Assembly (NCBI GenBank): GCA_033439685.1 | Contig: JAUEDM010000006.1 | Coordinates: 2,108,001-2,172,000, forward strand | Source of the DNA: Apodospora peruviana | Lineage: Eukaryota; Ascomycota; Sordariomycetes; Sordariales; Lasiosphaeriaceae | Reading direction: 5' to 3' | Length of the DNA stretch: 64,000 nucleotides | Part shown: piece by piece, positions 36,012 to 45,320 of the stretch | How positions within the stretch are numbered: position 1 is the first letter of the stretch | Layout: each line of letters opens with the position of its first letter | Position numbers and translations under genes: made by a program | Notes under the pieces: model-generated | Database searches by the model: none | What the model was told of the DNA's origin: nothing | The model's input: the letters and a program-made list of their open reading frames with translations, nothing else

Positions 36012-38494
36012 TCCTTTCCAGGGCCTTCGCGGCCGTCCTCGCTGGCGTTGGCGTCCTAATTCAATCGACGATCGGTACGTTTGAAGCGCAACGATTTTTA
36101 TCGGATTAATAATGGACTGACAGTTCTGGTGCAGCCCACTCCACACACAGGAGTCCTCTCTCATACGTAACTCGAATCGACGATGCGAATATCCAGACAC
36201 CATCTCACCGGATACATGCGCACTCATCCTTCGAGATTTCCTTTCTCCTCCACGATCGGAAGCAGAGGATACGTCTTGTCCTCGAGCCGAACCACGATAT
36301 TTTAAGCCAAGATGCCACGATTCAGCATATGGACGCCGATGGTAACGTCCACCGAATCGAGCCCATCAACAGGGCAGACCACAAGATATTCAAGGGCAGG
36401 GCCTTCATACGGCTCGATGGGCAGTCCGAGTGGACGAATGCTGGCTGGGCCCGGATAAATGTGCACCGGGACGGCCAACGGCCGGTCTTCGAGGGAGCTT
36501 TTAGCGTCAACGCAGACAATCACCATATTCAGACGAGTGCAAGCTACAGGCAGACAGCGATAGAAGGCGATCCAGAAATCGAATGGGCTCAAGACGAGTA
36601 CATGGTGGTCTGGCGAGACTCGGATATTACTGCATCTGGTTACGGACACGACGATCTGAAGCGCGACTCGCATGCTGGCCATGGCTGCACAGCTGATGAT
36701 CTCGTTTACAACAGGGCTGAGAACAACATTGTCTATCGTGCGATGCAGGAAGCAGCGGAAGAACGCCGATGGGCTTCAATGAGCCCAGCCAACATATTTG
36801 GACGCCAACTCGATGGGACGCAGGGCGGCGCTGGTGCTGGTGTCAATCTTGCCAGCACAATCGGCTCCACCCAGGGCTGCCCGACGACGAGAAAAGTTGC
36901 TTTGGTAGGCATCGCCACCGACTGCAACTATGCTAGCCAGTTTCCTTCCAATACCTCCCTCCGAGCGAACGTCATCCAGCAGGTCAACACCGCATCACAG
37001 CTGTTCGAGAGCACCTTCAACATCTCACTGGGTATCCAGAACTTGACCGTTACTGATGCCAAATGCCCTTCGACCGCGCCAGCTTCCGCCCCGTGGAATG
37101 TCGCCTGCAGCTCTGGCAAAACGATTACTGATCGTCTCAACCTGTTCTCTGCGTGGCGCGGTTTGTCCAAGGACGGGAACGCGTACTGGACTCTGTTGAC
37201 TACCTGTAACACGGGCGCCGCTGTCGGACTGGCGTGGCTTGGTCAAGTATGCATCGAAGGCGCGACTGCGTCCGGCGACGAGAATATTGCGGGAGCAAAC
37301 GTTGTGGTCCGTACCTCAACGGAGTGGCAAGTATTTGCCCACGAGACGGGCCACACGTTTGGCGCTGTGCATGACTGCATCTCGCAGACATGCAGTGACG
37401 GATCTGTCACCAAGCAAGAATGTTGCCCGCTGTCAAGCGGCTCCTGCAATGCCAATTCCGAATTCATCATGAACCCATCCACTGCTCAAGGAATTGAAAA
37501 GTTCTCGGCATGCAGTATCGGCAATGTGTGCAGTTTCCTAGGCCGCAGCTCTACCCGAATGCAGTGCCTCGCCAACAACAAGGACGTGACCACCATCACG
37601 GGCAGCCAGTGCGGCAACGGCATTGTCGAAAGCGGCGAGGACTGCGACTGTGGCGGACCGAGCGGCTGCTCGGACAACCCATGCTGCGATGCCGCCACGT
37701 GCAAGTTCACCGCCAACAGCGTCTGCGACCCGTCCAACGAGGAGTGCTGCAGCCAGCAGTGCCAGTTCCGGAGCAAGGGAACCGTCTGCCGCCCCAGCAC
37801 CGGCTCATGCGACCCGGAGGAAACATGCCCCGGCGACTCACCCAACTGCCCCGCGGACGCGAGCTCCCCTGACGGCACTGAGTGCGGCGGCTCCGGCTCC
37901 AAGCTAACCTGCGCCTCAGGCCAGTGCACCTCGCGCGACCTGCAGTGCAAAACCCTAATGGGCAGCCTGACGGCTGGCAACGACACGTATTCCTGCTCCT
38001 CACAGGGGTGCATACTCTCATGTGCCTCTCCCGAGTTTGGGGCCAATGTCTGCTACAAGATGCAGCAGTACTTCTTGGACGGTACTGAGTGCGAAGGCGG
38101 CGGCAAGTGCAACAATGGCAACTGCCAGGGGGCGACGCTGGGCAACCAGATCGGCAGCTGGATCACCGATAATAAGAATATCGTAATACCGGTCGCGGCG
38201 GTAGTGGGTGGTTTGATCCTGTTGGCATTTGTCAGCTGCATCTGGAACTGCTTCCGGCGGAGGAGGTCGAGAAGGGCGAAGCCTGTGTCGCCGCCGCCGC
38301 GCCCGCGGGGGTGGAACTCGTATGGTGGACCGGGCATCCCGGTTATGGGCGGTGGTAACAGCAGTGTGTCGCCCACTGCGATGAGGCAACCGCCGGGTGT
38401 GAGGCATCAGCCCATGCCGTATCCTGGCGCGGGTGTGGATCAGCGATATGAGCCCGTGAGATCGACGAGGCAGAACAGTTTTAGGTACGCTTGA
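36008..38494 (+). CDS. ADAM-type zinc metalloprotease with disintegrin domain, membrane anchored
   Basis: Reprolysin/ADAM-family cell-surface protease resembling the fungal ADM proteins. Exons 36008-36074 and 36135-38494 give 808 residues. It starts with a signal peptide (about residues 1-22, hydrophobic AFAAVLAGVGVLI), then a pro-domain-like region to about residue 195. The metalloprotease domain carries the zinc signature HETGHTFGAVHD (His425, Glu426, His429, His435). A methionine-turn candidate follows near NSEFIMNPS. The cysteine-rich disintegrin domain runs about residues 515-600, beginning CGNGIVESGEDCDCGG, and continues into an ADAM Cys-rich segment to about residue 690. One transmembrane helix (about residues 704-726) precedes a basic, Pro/Gly-rich cytoplasmic tail of about 80 residues. 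Domain order matches animal ADAMs. Substrates are unknown; shedding of surface proteins is inference. Confidence 0.93.
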
Positions 38495-39298
38495 TGATAT
38501 CTGGGAGGGATAGCATGTTTCTTTAAAGTTGTGAATGGGGAACGAAGCGCCTTTATTTATACCACGATTTGTCGAATTGTATGTATGGGAGTCTCATTGT
38601 CGATTGGAAGGGTTCATTGGAGGGAGGGACTGTGGTTGACCTTTGACATGTTGATCAATCCTTTGCATGTTTTCATTTCTTCAGATTAGCATGGCCGGAG
38701 TTCTTTTCTTTTTCTTGGTGGTTTATGTACATATTTCATTGGTGCTTTTCATTCATTGGAAGTTATTGAACGGTACCCTTTCTTGAAAATAAGGGGAAGG
38801 AATAGGCATTGTCATTGACATCATCATCGTTATTGGTATTCAGTCAATGTGAATATTGTCCATTTGCTCCTCTTGGTATGGAGTATGCATCTTTACCTAG
38901 ATCACTTGCTAACGTGGGATCCAATCTCTTACTTTCCACACCAGTGATATAATTTGCTTTGTATCACATTGTTTTTCCCACTCAGTAGACGCCGCCCTGC
39001 CTGCCTGCCTGCCATGAACCACCTAGATAGGTGAGTAAAATTAAATACACACCAGAATACGCCGTAATCTTTGTTATCGATTTCCGAAAACTCCGTTTCC
39101 CTTAGCAACCTCCTGTCAAGATGATGATCCTCCCAGACAGATCAACCGGTGTCTCTGTCGCCTCGCTCCTGTGGTAGTGGGTAGGAAGTCAACCCACTAT
39201 ATATATATACATATATATATATATACTTTCATACCTCCTCCATCGTATTTAATCATCCACCAACCACCCCACACAAACACACTGTCGATAACCAGACA
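38495..39298. other. Convergent intergenic region with simple repeats
   Basis: About 800 bp between two convergent 3' ends. It contains (CTGC)n at about 38994-39013 and an AT microsatellite at 39198-39225. No gene seen. Confidence 0.6.
39198..39225. repeat. AT dinucleotide microsatellite
   Basis: About 28 bp of alternating AT with a single C interruption near 39210, in the 3' flank of the small minus-strand gene. Confidence 0.85.
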
Positions 39299-40014
39299 TT
39301 ACCTGGTTCGACCAACAGTACCGCTAGCTCGGCGTTTATCTGGTGCTGGCTCCCGTTGCGGTGTCGTCGATCTACGATCGCTGCTGCTACCGCTGGCGCC
39401 GCCTGACGTCGACTGAGAGGGGTCGTCGTAGCCGCAGAGCATCTTCATGAAATGGAGACGTGCAGCCGGAAGGGTCTTTTGGTCATAAACAGACAATATA
39501 AGCATCCTTATCGTTCTCTCCACGTAAGGAAAGAGAAAGAGAAAGACTTACGTCTCCGGTGCTCTGGGCGTACATCATGAGCAGCTCGGGACTATCGAGG
39601 AAGGCGACGGCCTTTTGGCGGCGCTCTGCTTTGCTGAAATCTTCCTTTTCCATTCTTGACTCAAATCGTTAATAATTACGGTTTCTTCCGTCTCTTCATA
39701 GATACCCTTACTTGGACTGATAGAGGGAAGGAAAACGCTTACCGACCGCAACCGAGCCTCAGTTTCGCGTTTCTAGCCGCCGATGCCGCGGTATCGTCGT
39801 CGTCGTCGTAGTCGGTCATCATATCATCACTTCCTCCTGCACCAGCACCTTCCACTGCTCTCATATTATCTTCATCATCGGAAAACTCGTCCGAGTTGTA
39901 GGGGTCCTTGCCGCGGGCCTGGCGGTCGCGCATCTCAGACGTAAAGTACTCGTCGCTGCCGTTGATGGAGGAGGTGGATGAGATGGACCGGGGTTTGTGG
40001 TTGTTGTTCGCCAT
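39299..40014 (-). CDS. Small acidic protein of unknown function, fungal
   Basis: I do not recognise the family. Three exons (39743-40014, 39552-39654, 39299-39475) close in frame to 183 residues with good GT/AG borders. The first 90 residues are disordered and acidic (NSDEFSDDEDN, then TDYDDDDD). A short, well-formed helical core follows (about residues 92-145: ERRQKAVAFLDSPELLMMYA, then ARLHFMKMLCGYDD), crossing the second intron. The Ser/Arg/Pro-rich tail has basic patches. No signal peptide or membrane segment. The helical core is the only part likely to be conserved; the borders at exactly that core are the best argument that the gene is real. A small nuclear or cytosolic adaptor is a guess. 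Intron 2 contains a purine-rich (GAAA)n stretch on the + strand. Confidence 0.75.
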
Positions 40015-41215
40015 GTTGTGGTTGCTGGCGGTATGATGAGGGTTTGATGTTTGGGATTCGTGAATATGAATTGGTCGGAATTGACTCGCTGTGTGCGACG
40101 GTACCTTGCTTTTCTTTTTTGGGTATGAGCTTCGTTTGAGTGGTGATATCTTTCTTTCCTTTCCTTGGGCTTGGGTGTGAAACTGGAAGGGATAGCAGGA
40201 GATTCAAACCAATTCAGGAGATACAAAGAGCCCCGCGATTGTTTAAGGGTTGGGGGCCCAATGTGTCAAGGGAGAGCAAAGATATCGCAAAAGGTGGCTT
40301 AGTTTAGTCTTTTACCGTCGACTGTCTTGTAGAGCTTAGAGCATGAGTTTGAGTAGGTACCTAAGCAACCTAAGTTCGAGTAAACGTGACGTGAGGCGCC
40401 GGCACGGCACAAGGGAGAAGGACTGTTAGGACGAAAGGAGGGGCCGAGTCCCCACTTAGAAGCCGGGCGGCCAGAGAATACGGTAGGTATGTCCCTGTCG
40501 AGGATGAAACACATGACCCAGATCACATTTCCTGATGGCTATACTCATTGGACTGAAGCCAGGTATTTCAACCGTAGGTATTGACGTACTAGCTACCTGG
40601 TAGCCAGAGGGCACAGTGCGTGCGATATCTCGGGTATAAACGCATCTAATCTTGTACTGCACCCCACAGCTAACAATAATACAATATCCATTGTTCAACC
40701 TACGCTAACAGGAGAGGCAGTGTCCAAACTGCGGGTATGTGCGTGACGGCCGCCTCTACAATTATATACCGAGTATTGCTTACTGCATCGGCCCGGCTGG
40801 CTCGTTTGTTCTCCGAACATCCATGTATTCCCCGTTCCAGAAACGCCGCCATGAACTTCATGGATCACGACAGACAAAAGCAGGCTTACATGATATTTCC
40901 TGGCGTCGGTTCCCGCCCCGCACATTGGTCGTGTGTCTATAAGGCTATGTACTGTTCACGTCTGCCTGTCTGCCTGTCTGCCTGTCTGTCTGTATGTCGA
41001 ATAAAAAAGACAAACATAGGCACATGCGCGACAAGTGATAGAATCTCACCATGCAGCCTACAAGCAGTTGGGACATCCAACTCTCCGTACGTACCAACCA
41101 TGACTATACCAGCAAGCCCGCCTTAACCGACAGATCATTTCTCACAAAAGTAACAACACAATAATACCAACTCCTCACTCCACTTCGCACAATGGCAATA
41201 GTATCCGTAATCCAT
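40015..41215. other. Intergenic region with TAGGTACCTA palindrome and CTGC/CTGT repeats
   Basis: About 1.2 kb, upstream of the small acidic gene and downstream of the NuiA-like gene. It holds the palindrome TAGGTACCTA (40354-40363) and a tetranucleotide array of CTGC/CTGT units (about 40970-40994). No supported gene. Confidence 0.6.
40970..40994. repeat. CTGC/CTGT tetranucleotide array
   Basis: Tandem tetranucleotides alternating CTGC and CTGT. A similar CTGC array sits at about 38994-39013 on the other side of the small acidic gene. Confidence 0.8.
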
Positions 41216-42202
41216 CTAGCTCTCAACAGCAAGAGCCTTCACCCCGACCATCTTCCCATCTATCGTCGTCACAACCCAATACTCGGCCTTCACGCCGCCC
41301 TTCGTGATCCTGTACACCCTCACATCGTTGCCCTGGCCCGCTTCCGTCACCGCATCAATGACCTTCTTGTACTGCCCGCTCCGGTCCCAGTCAACCGGGT
41401 CCGTAATCTCGATAGACGCCTCCTTGGGCGTCGGGTGGTCAATCAGCCGGGCAAATGCCTCTAGAGAGGTCTTATCATCAGCAAACATATTTCCACAAAA
41501 CATGCTCCCGCCACACACCAGAGAGGGAAACAACAAACCTTCATCAGGTAATCCATCGCCGCCACTGCCACCAGCACCAAGCTTCAACGCAACAGCCTCA
41601 AAGGGCTCGTCCGCATCGCTGATATAGAACGCCTCTCCGCTTTTAGTCACGTCCACCAGCGGTTTCGGGATCTCCACCCCGGCCTGCGTCGCCCTGAACC
41701 CCTTTTCTTGTTGCTGCGCTGTTGACGGCTTGGCGTATCCCTCCGAGGGGTCCTTGTTCGCCTTGTCCAGGAAACTCATGTAATCCTCGTCCGACGCCAT
41801 CTTCTTATTCGTTGTGCTAAACACCCTTGTTGTCGTACTTGTCGGTATCGGTATGACGGTCGCTGTCGTAGAGGTGCCTCCTTCCACTACCCGTAATGGT
41901 AATGATGCCGCTTTCCTTGCTGCCCAGTCCGAGTAATAATTCTGCTGTTTTAACGCCTGTGCTGCAATGTGCTGGGAGCCGTATGTAAAGATTAGAGCTG
42001 CTCTTGACGGCGATCGTGGAGTTGATACGCGAGGAGGAGCAGCTCGAAAATCGGAGGCTGCTACAGAGTGCAGATGATGGTCCTGATGGAAGGCGCGAAA
42101 CAAAAAGCTTGTCGGTCGGTGCGAAAGTCTAGAGATTGATAGCTGTCGCTGTGCAGACTCAAATACGCATCGGTTAAGAGTACCGTGGAGAATCGTGTTC
42201 AT
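41216..42202 (-). CDS. NuiA-like (nuclease A inhibitor fold) protein; start uncertain
   Basis: The last 120 residues match the NuiA-like fold: SGEAFYISDADEPFEAVALKL, DWDRSGQYKKVIDAV, DVRVYRITKGGVKAEYWVV and a C-terminal GVKALAVES. In bacteria NuiA binds and blocks a secreted nuclease; for fungal relatives a role is not established. One intron (41461-41538, 78 nt) splits a Glu codon to give LPDEEAFARLIDHPTP. Two starts are possible. ATG at 41800 gives 168 residues beginning ASDEDYMSFLDKANKD, like cytosolic fungal relatives. ATG at 42202 gives 302 residues with an Arg/Ser/His-rich, nearly acid-free head resembling a mitochondrial presequence, followed by RVFSTT, a plausible processing site just before the internal Met. 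The frame is open to 42400. I give the longer extent but consider the shorter product equally likely. Confidence 0.75.
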   Translation of the reverse strand: MNTILHGTLNRCVFESAQRQLSISRLSHRPTSFLFRAFHQDHHLHSVAASDFRAAPPRVSTPRSPSRAALIFTYGSQHIAAQALKQQNYYSDWAARKAASLPLRVVEGGTSTTATVIPIPTSTTTRVFSTTNKKMASDEDYMSFLDKANKDPSEGYAKPSTAQQQEKGFRATQAGVEIPKPLVDVTKSGEAFYISDADEPFEAVALKLGAGGSGGDGLPDEGLLFPSLVCGGSMFCGNMFADDKTSLEAFARLIDHPTPKEASIEITDPVDWDRSGQYKKVIDAVTEAGQGNDVRVYRITKGGVKAEYWVVTTIDGKMVGVKALAVES

Positions 42203-42603
42203 GGCGTGTTTAACTGGAAGTGTGTAAAAAAAGCGGGCTGGACGATGATGTAACTTGCCGAAAGCGTGCCCCTCCTTTTGCAAAGCTGGGCAGCTCAAGC
42301 TGCACGCACCCAACGTGCTGAAGTGGAGCACCGATTGACATACCGCAATAATTGGATAACAGCTCATCGTTTCAACATGTAAACCATAGAGTTCCAACAT
42401 GATACAACGACTAAGTCACACAATCACATCGACAAAGTACGGCAATTGGTTGTTCATTCATGTTCCCCATTCTCTTCACAGCCTATATTAAGCTGAAAAT
42501 GCTAGGTCGCGTTCCGTATCCCATAAACCGAAGAGCAACGAGAAATCCGTGACACCAATGCCGATTTTCCAGACAAGAACAGAAAAGAAAAGATGCAGCC
42601 CGT
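42203..42603. other. Short intergenic region NuiA-like gene / rpl3
   Basis: About 400 bp holding the 3' flank of rpl3 and the promoter of the NuiA-like gene (tandem, both on the minus strand). If the internal ATG at 41800 is used, the promoter space is 800 bp. Nothing else seen. Confidence 0.6.
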
Positions 42604-44205
42604 TTAAGAGGCAGGAGCCAAATCCTTCTTGAGAGTACCCTGGAACTGCTTCTTCTCCGCCGGGGTCTGGAAAGCACCGTGACCGAACTCGGAAGAGGTA
42701 TCGATCCATTTGAGCTCGACCTTCTCGAGGGCCTTGCGCGAGGTGTGGATGAACATGGACTTGCGGAGAGTCATGACACGCTTCTTGATACCAGGGACGG
42801 AACCCTTGACCATAACGAAGTCGTTGTTGATCTCACCGTAGCGGACGAAGCCACCCAGGCTGTACGAGACATGTTAGCAACTGAACCACATGAATTATTA
42901 GGTAGATAACATACGGAGTGATGGTCTTCTTGGTGACATCGGTCTCGGTGGAGGCGTTGTTATCCGCATCACCCTTGCCGATACGGTAAACCTTGTGGTT
43001 AACCGAGGTACGGTGATGGTAACCGTCCTGACCAGCACGGGCAACAGTCCACTGGACGTGGGAAGGATGCCAGGCACCGATACAAGCGACCTTGCGGAGA
43101 CCCTTGTGTGTCTTGCGCGGCAGCTTCTTGGTTCCCCATCTGGAGGTGACACCAGAGTAACCGTGACCCTTGGTGACAGCGATGACATCGATCATCTCGT
43201 CCTGCTCGAAGATAGAGTCGATGGACACCGGCTTCTCGAAGAGGCCGTGGCCGAACTCAACCTTGTCGGCGATGGAACCACCGTTGATCTGGATCTCCAT
43301 AAGGTGGGCCTTCTTCTGCTTAAGGGGAGTCTTGCGGATCTGGGTGTGCGCAAGGACACGGACGACGGTGCAGTACTTCTTGATGCGCTCGAGCTCGCGG
43401 GTGATGGACGAGCCGCTGGACTCGGAGTGCTTCTTGGCGTACTTGGTGAAGGCCTTCTTCTTGGACTTGTACCAGTTCTTGTAGAAGCGACGCTTGACCT
43501 CGTCGCTCAAGTGCTCAGCCCAGATAGTGGTGAGGGACCGCAGGCCGCGGGGAGTCTCGATGTACTGTTGTTGTTATTAATTTGACATCCTCCAAATCTT
43601 TCAGCCGGACAGCAATGACTTACACCAACCAGACCCACAACTATCATCTGCAAAAGATGTTAGCCATTGACACAAAGAGAGCCAAGCGGGCTGAGTTGCG
43701 CGTACAGGTGGGGTATCAATGATTGTCACAGCCTCCACAATCTCCTTCTTGTGTGCCTTCGCGCCGGGGCGGTCGAGGTCGCGGACGATCGTGGTCATGC
43801 CGGCCTTGTAACCCATGGCGGCGGTAAGGTGGACAGGCTTCTTGGGGTCATCCTTGGGGAAGCTGTCATCAAACACCACGGTCAGTTCTCTGGTCCCTTT
43901 GCAATCCAATCGGGGACGGGATGGATTAAACTGCGTCAACTTACGACTTGACCTTTCCTCTGTGACGGGCAGCACGCTTGCGCGGCAGGTATGCCAACGA
44001 ACCGTGGCGAGGAGCCTCAAACTCTGCAATTGGTTAGCATCCGTTTGCATCTCGAGATTTCCAGGCCAGGGGAGTCCAGTGGGAAGTTCTCACGGCCGCT
44101 CGCGCAGGCCTCTCTCTCCCCACACCGTCAAGCTTTTCCCGCGAGTATACCAGCAAAATTTAGGAACAACTCGTTTGAATGGGGAGACTTACTTCTGTGC
44201 GACAT
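42604..44205 (-). CDS. rpl3: 60S ribosomal protein L3 (uL3)
   Basis: Large-subunit ribosomal protein near the peptidyl-transferase centre. Six exons close in frame to 392 residues: 44193-44205, 43945-44023, 43706-43862, 43624-43647, 42915-43564 and 42604-42859. Exon 1 is only 13 nt (MSHRK shared with exon 2) and exon 4 is 24 nt (MIVVGLVG). Family landmarks: RHGSLAYLPRKRAARHRGKV, HLTAAMGYKAGMTTIVRD, YIETPRGLRSLTT, VTKGHGYSGVTSRWGTKKLP, and the GAWHPSHVQWTVARAGQ loop containing the histidine methylated in yeast L3. Length is exactly that expected. The first intron (169 nt) is longer than the others, as in many ribosomal protein genes; I looked for a hosted C/D snoRNA there and saw no clear box pair. 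Confidence 0.97.
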
Positions 44206-45320
44206 GGTGCCTGTTGTCGAAGTTGCCGGGCTTGACTGTTGTGGTGGAAAGAATCACAAAATCAAAGCCGCGGATGAAGCGATAAAAAAAATGATTACCC
44301 ATCGATTTTAGGTAGGGCGTGGAAATTTGTGTGAGAACGGGTGGAGGATGTGCACGGGCCAGCTCAGCGGAACCCTAACAGCTTTCCCAAAATTCGGGAC
44401 TGTCGCACACACACTAAGCGGTAGCCTCACGTAGTAAGGATAGCCAGGAGCTCGAGCAGCTTACTATTTAGACTCCAACGGTCTCATAAATAAACCACCC
44501 GCTGCAATTTGACGGACTTTAGGAACACGTGATTTTGATGGAATGAAGCGCATCCGAGCCTCTGCTGTCTGGTGCGATTTCTTTGCAAGGCCTGCTTTGG
44601 GCAAGAAACACCGTCCGTCTCCTACACTACTTGCCGTCGTATGAATTACTCAGACGCATAATTCGATCTCATTGAATATCCTACCGCACGAAGGTTTAAG
44701 ACCCGTCGATTGTGTATGGATCGTAATCGCACCCCACGAGCTCGCAAGACATACAGACGACGACAGGTGCTTTCCTGCTAATGACAGACTCCATTTCATA
44801 CGGTTCGTTGAGAGACTGGCCAGCTAAGGTATATTAACTAAGGTACGAAAAGAAAAGAGACCTATTGAAAGAAATTATACATGTATACCCAGAGAGTCAC
44901 GGAAAAAGGCAGTCACAACCATCTCTCCTCTCTCCCAGTCCCACCTTCCGTTGTCTTCCATCGTTTTCTGATCTTAACCTTTCGAGCGCTCAACACATGT
45001 ACATCCGAAATATTTGCTCGCCCAAGTGGAAAATGACAGCAGTAGGAATCTTGTAGAAGGGATCAAGAGATTTGCGCTGAATTCGTGAAAATCAACAATC
45101 GGATTATCTCACCAACATTGGTAGAAGTGGGGTTGAATATGGGGGTTTCTGGCAAAAGCGGGCAAGTTCATGATAATGAAAAACAAACAAGTTGCGTGAG
45201 CAGCCGAGCAGTATAAGCTAAGTGAAAGCGTGAAACAGCAAGGAAAGCTAACCGAGAAAAGTCATGGGCAGATCCAAAAACGGAGCCACCATTGACACTG
45301 ACAAGAAGCACCAAGTCCTC
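44206..45320. other. Intergenic region rpl3 promoter / ssn6 3' flank
   Basis: About 1.1 kb. It contains the rpl3 promoter (C/T-rich on the coding strand near the start) and the A-rich 3' flank of ssn6. No gene supported. Confidence 0.6.

Noticed and set aside
42995..43585. 196-codon + strand ORF across rpl3
   Set aside because: Antisense shadow of the highly biased rpl3 codons.
44024..44192. Possible snoRNA in the first rpl3 intron
   Set aside because: The intron is relatively long (169 nt), but no C box (RTGATGA) with a matching D box could be seen.
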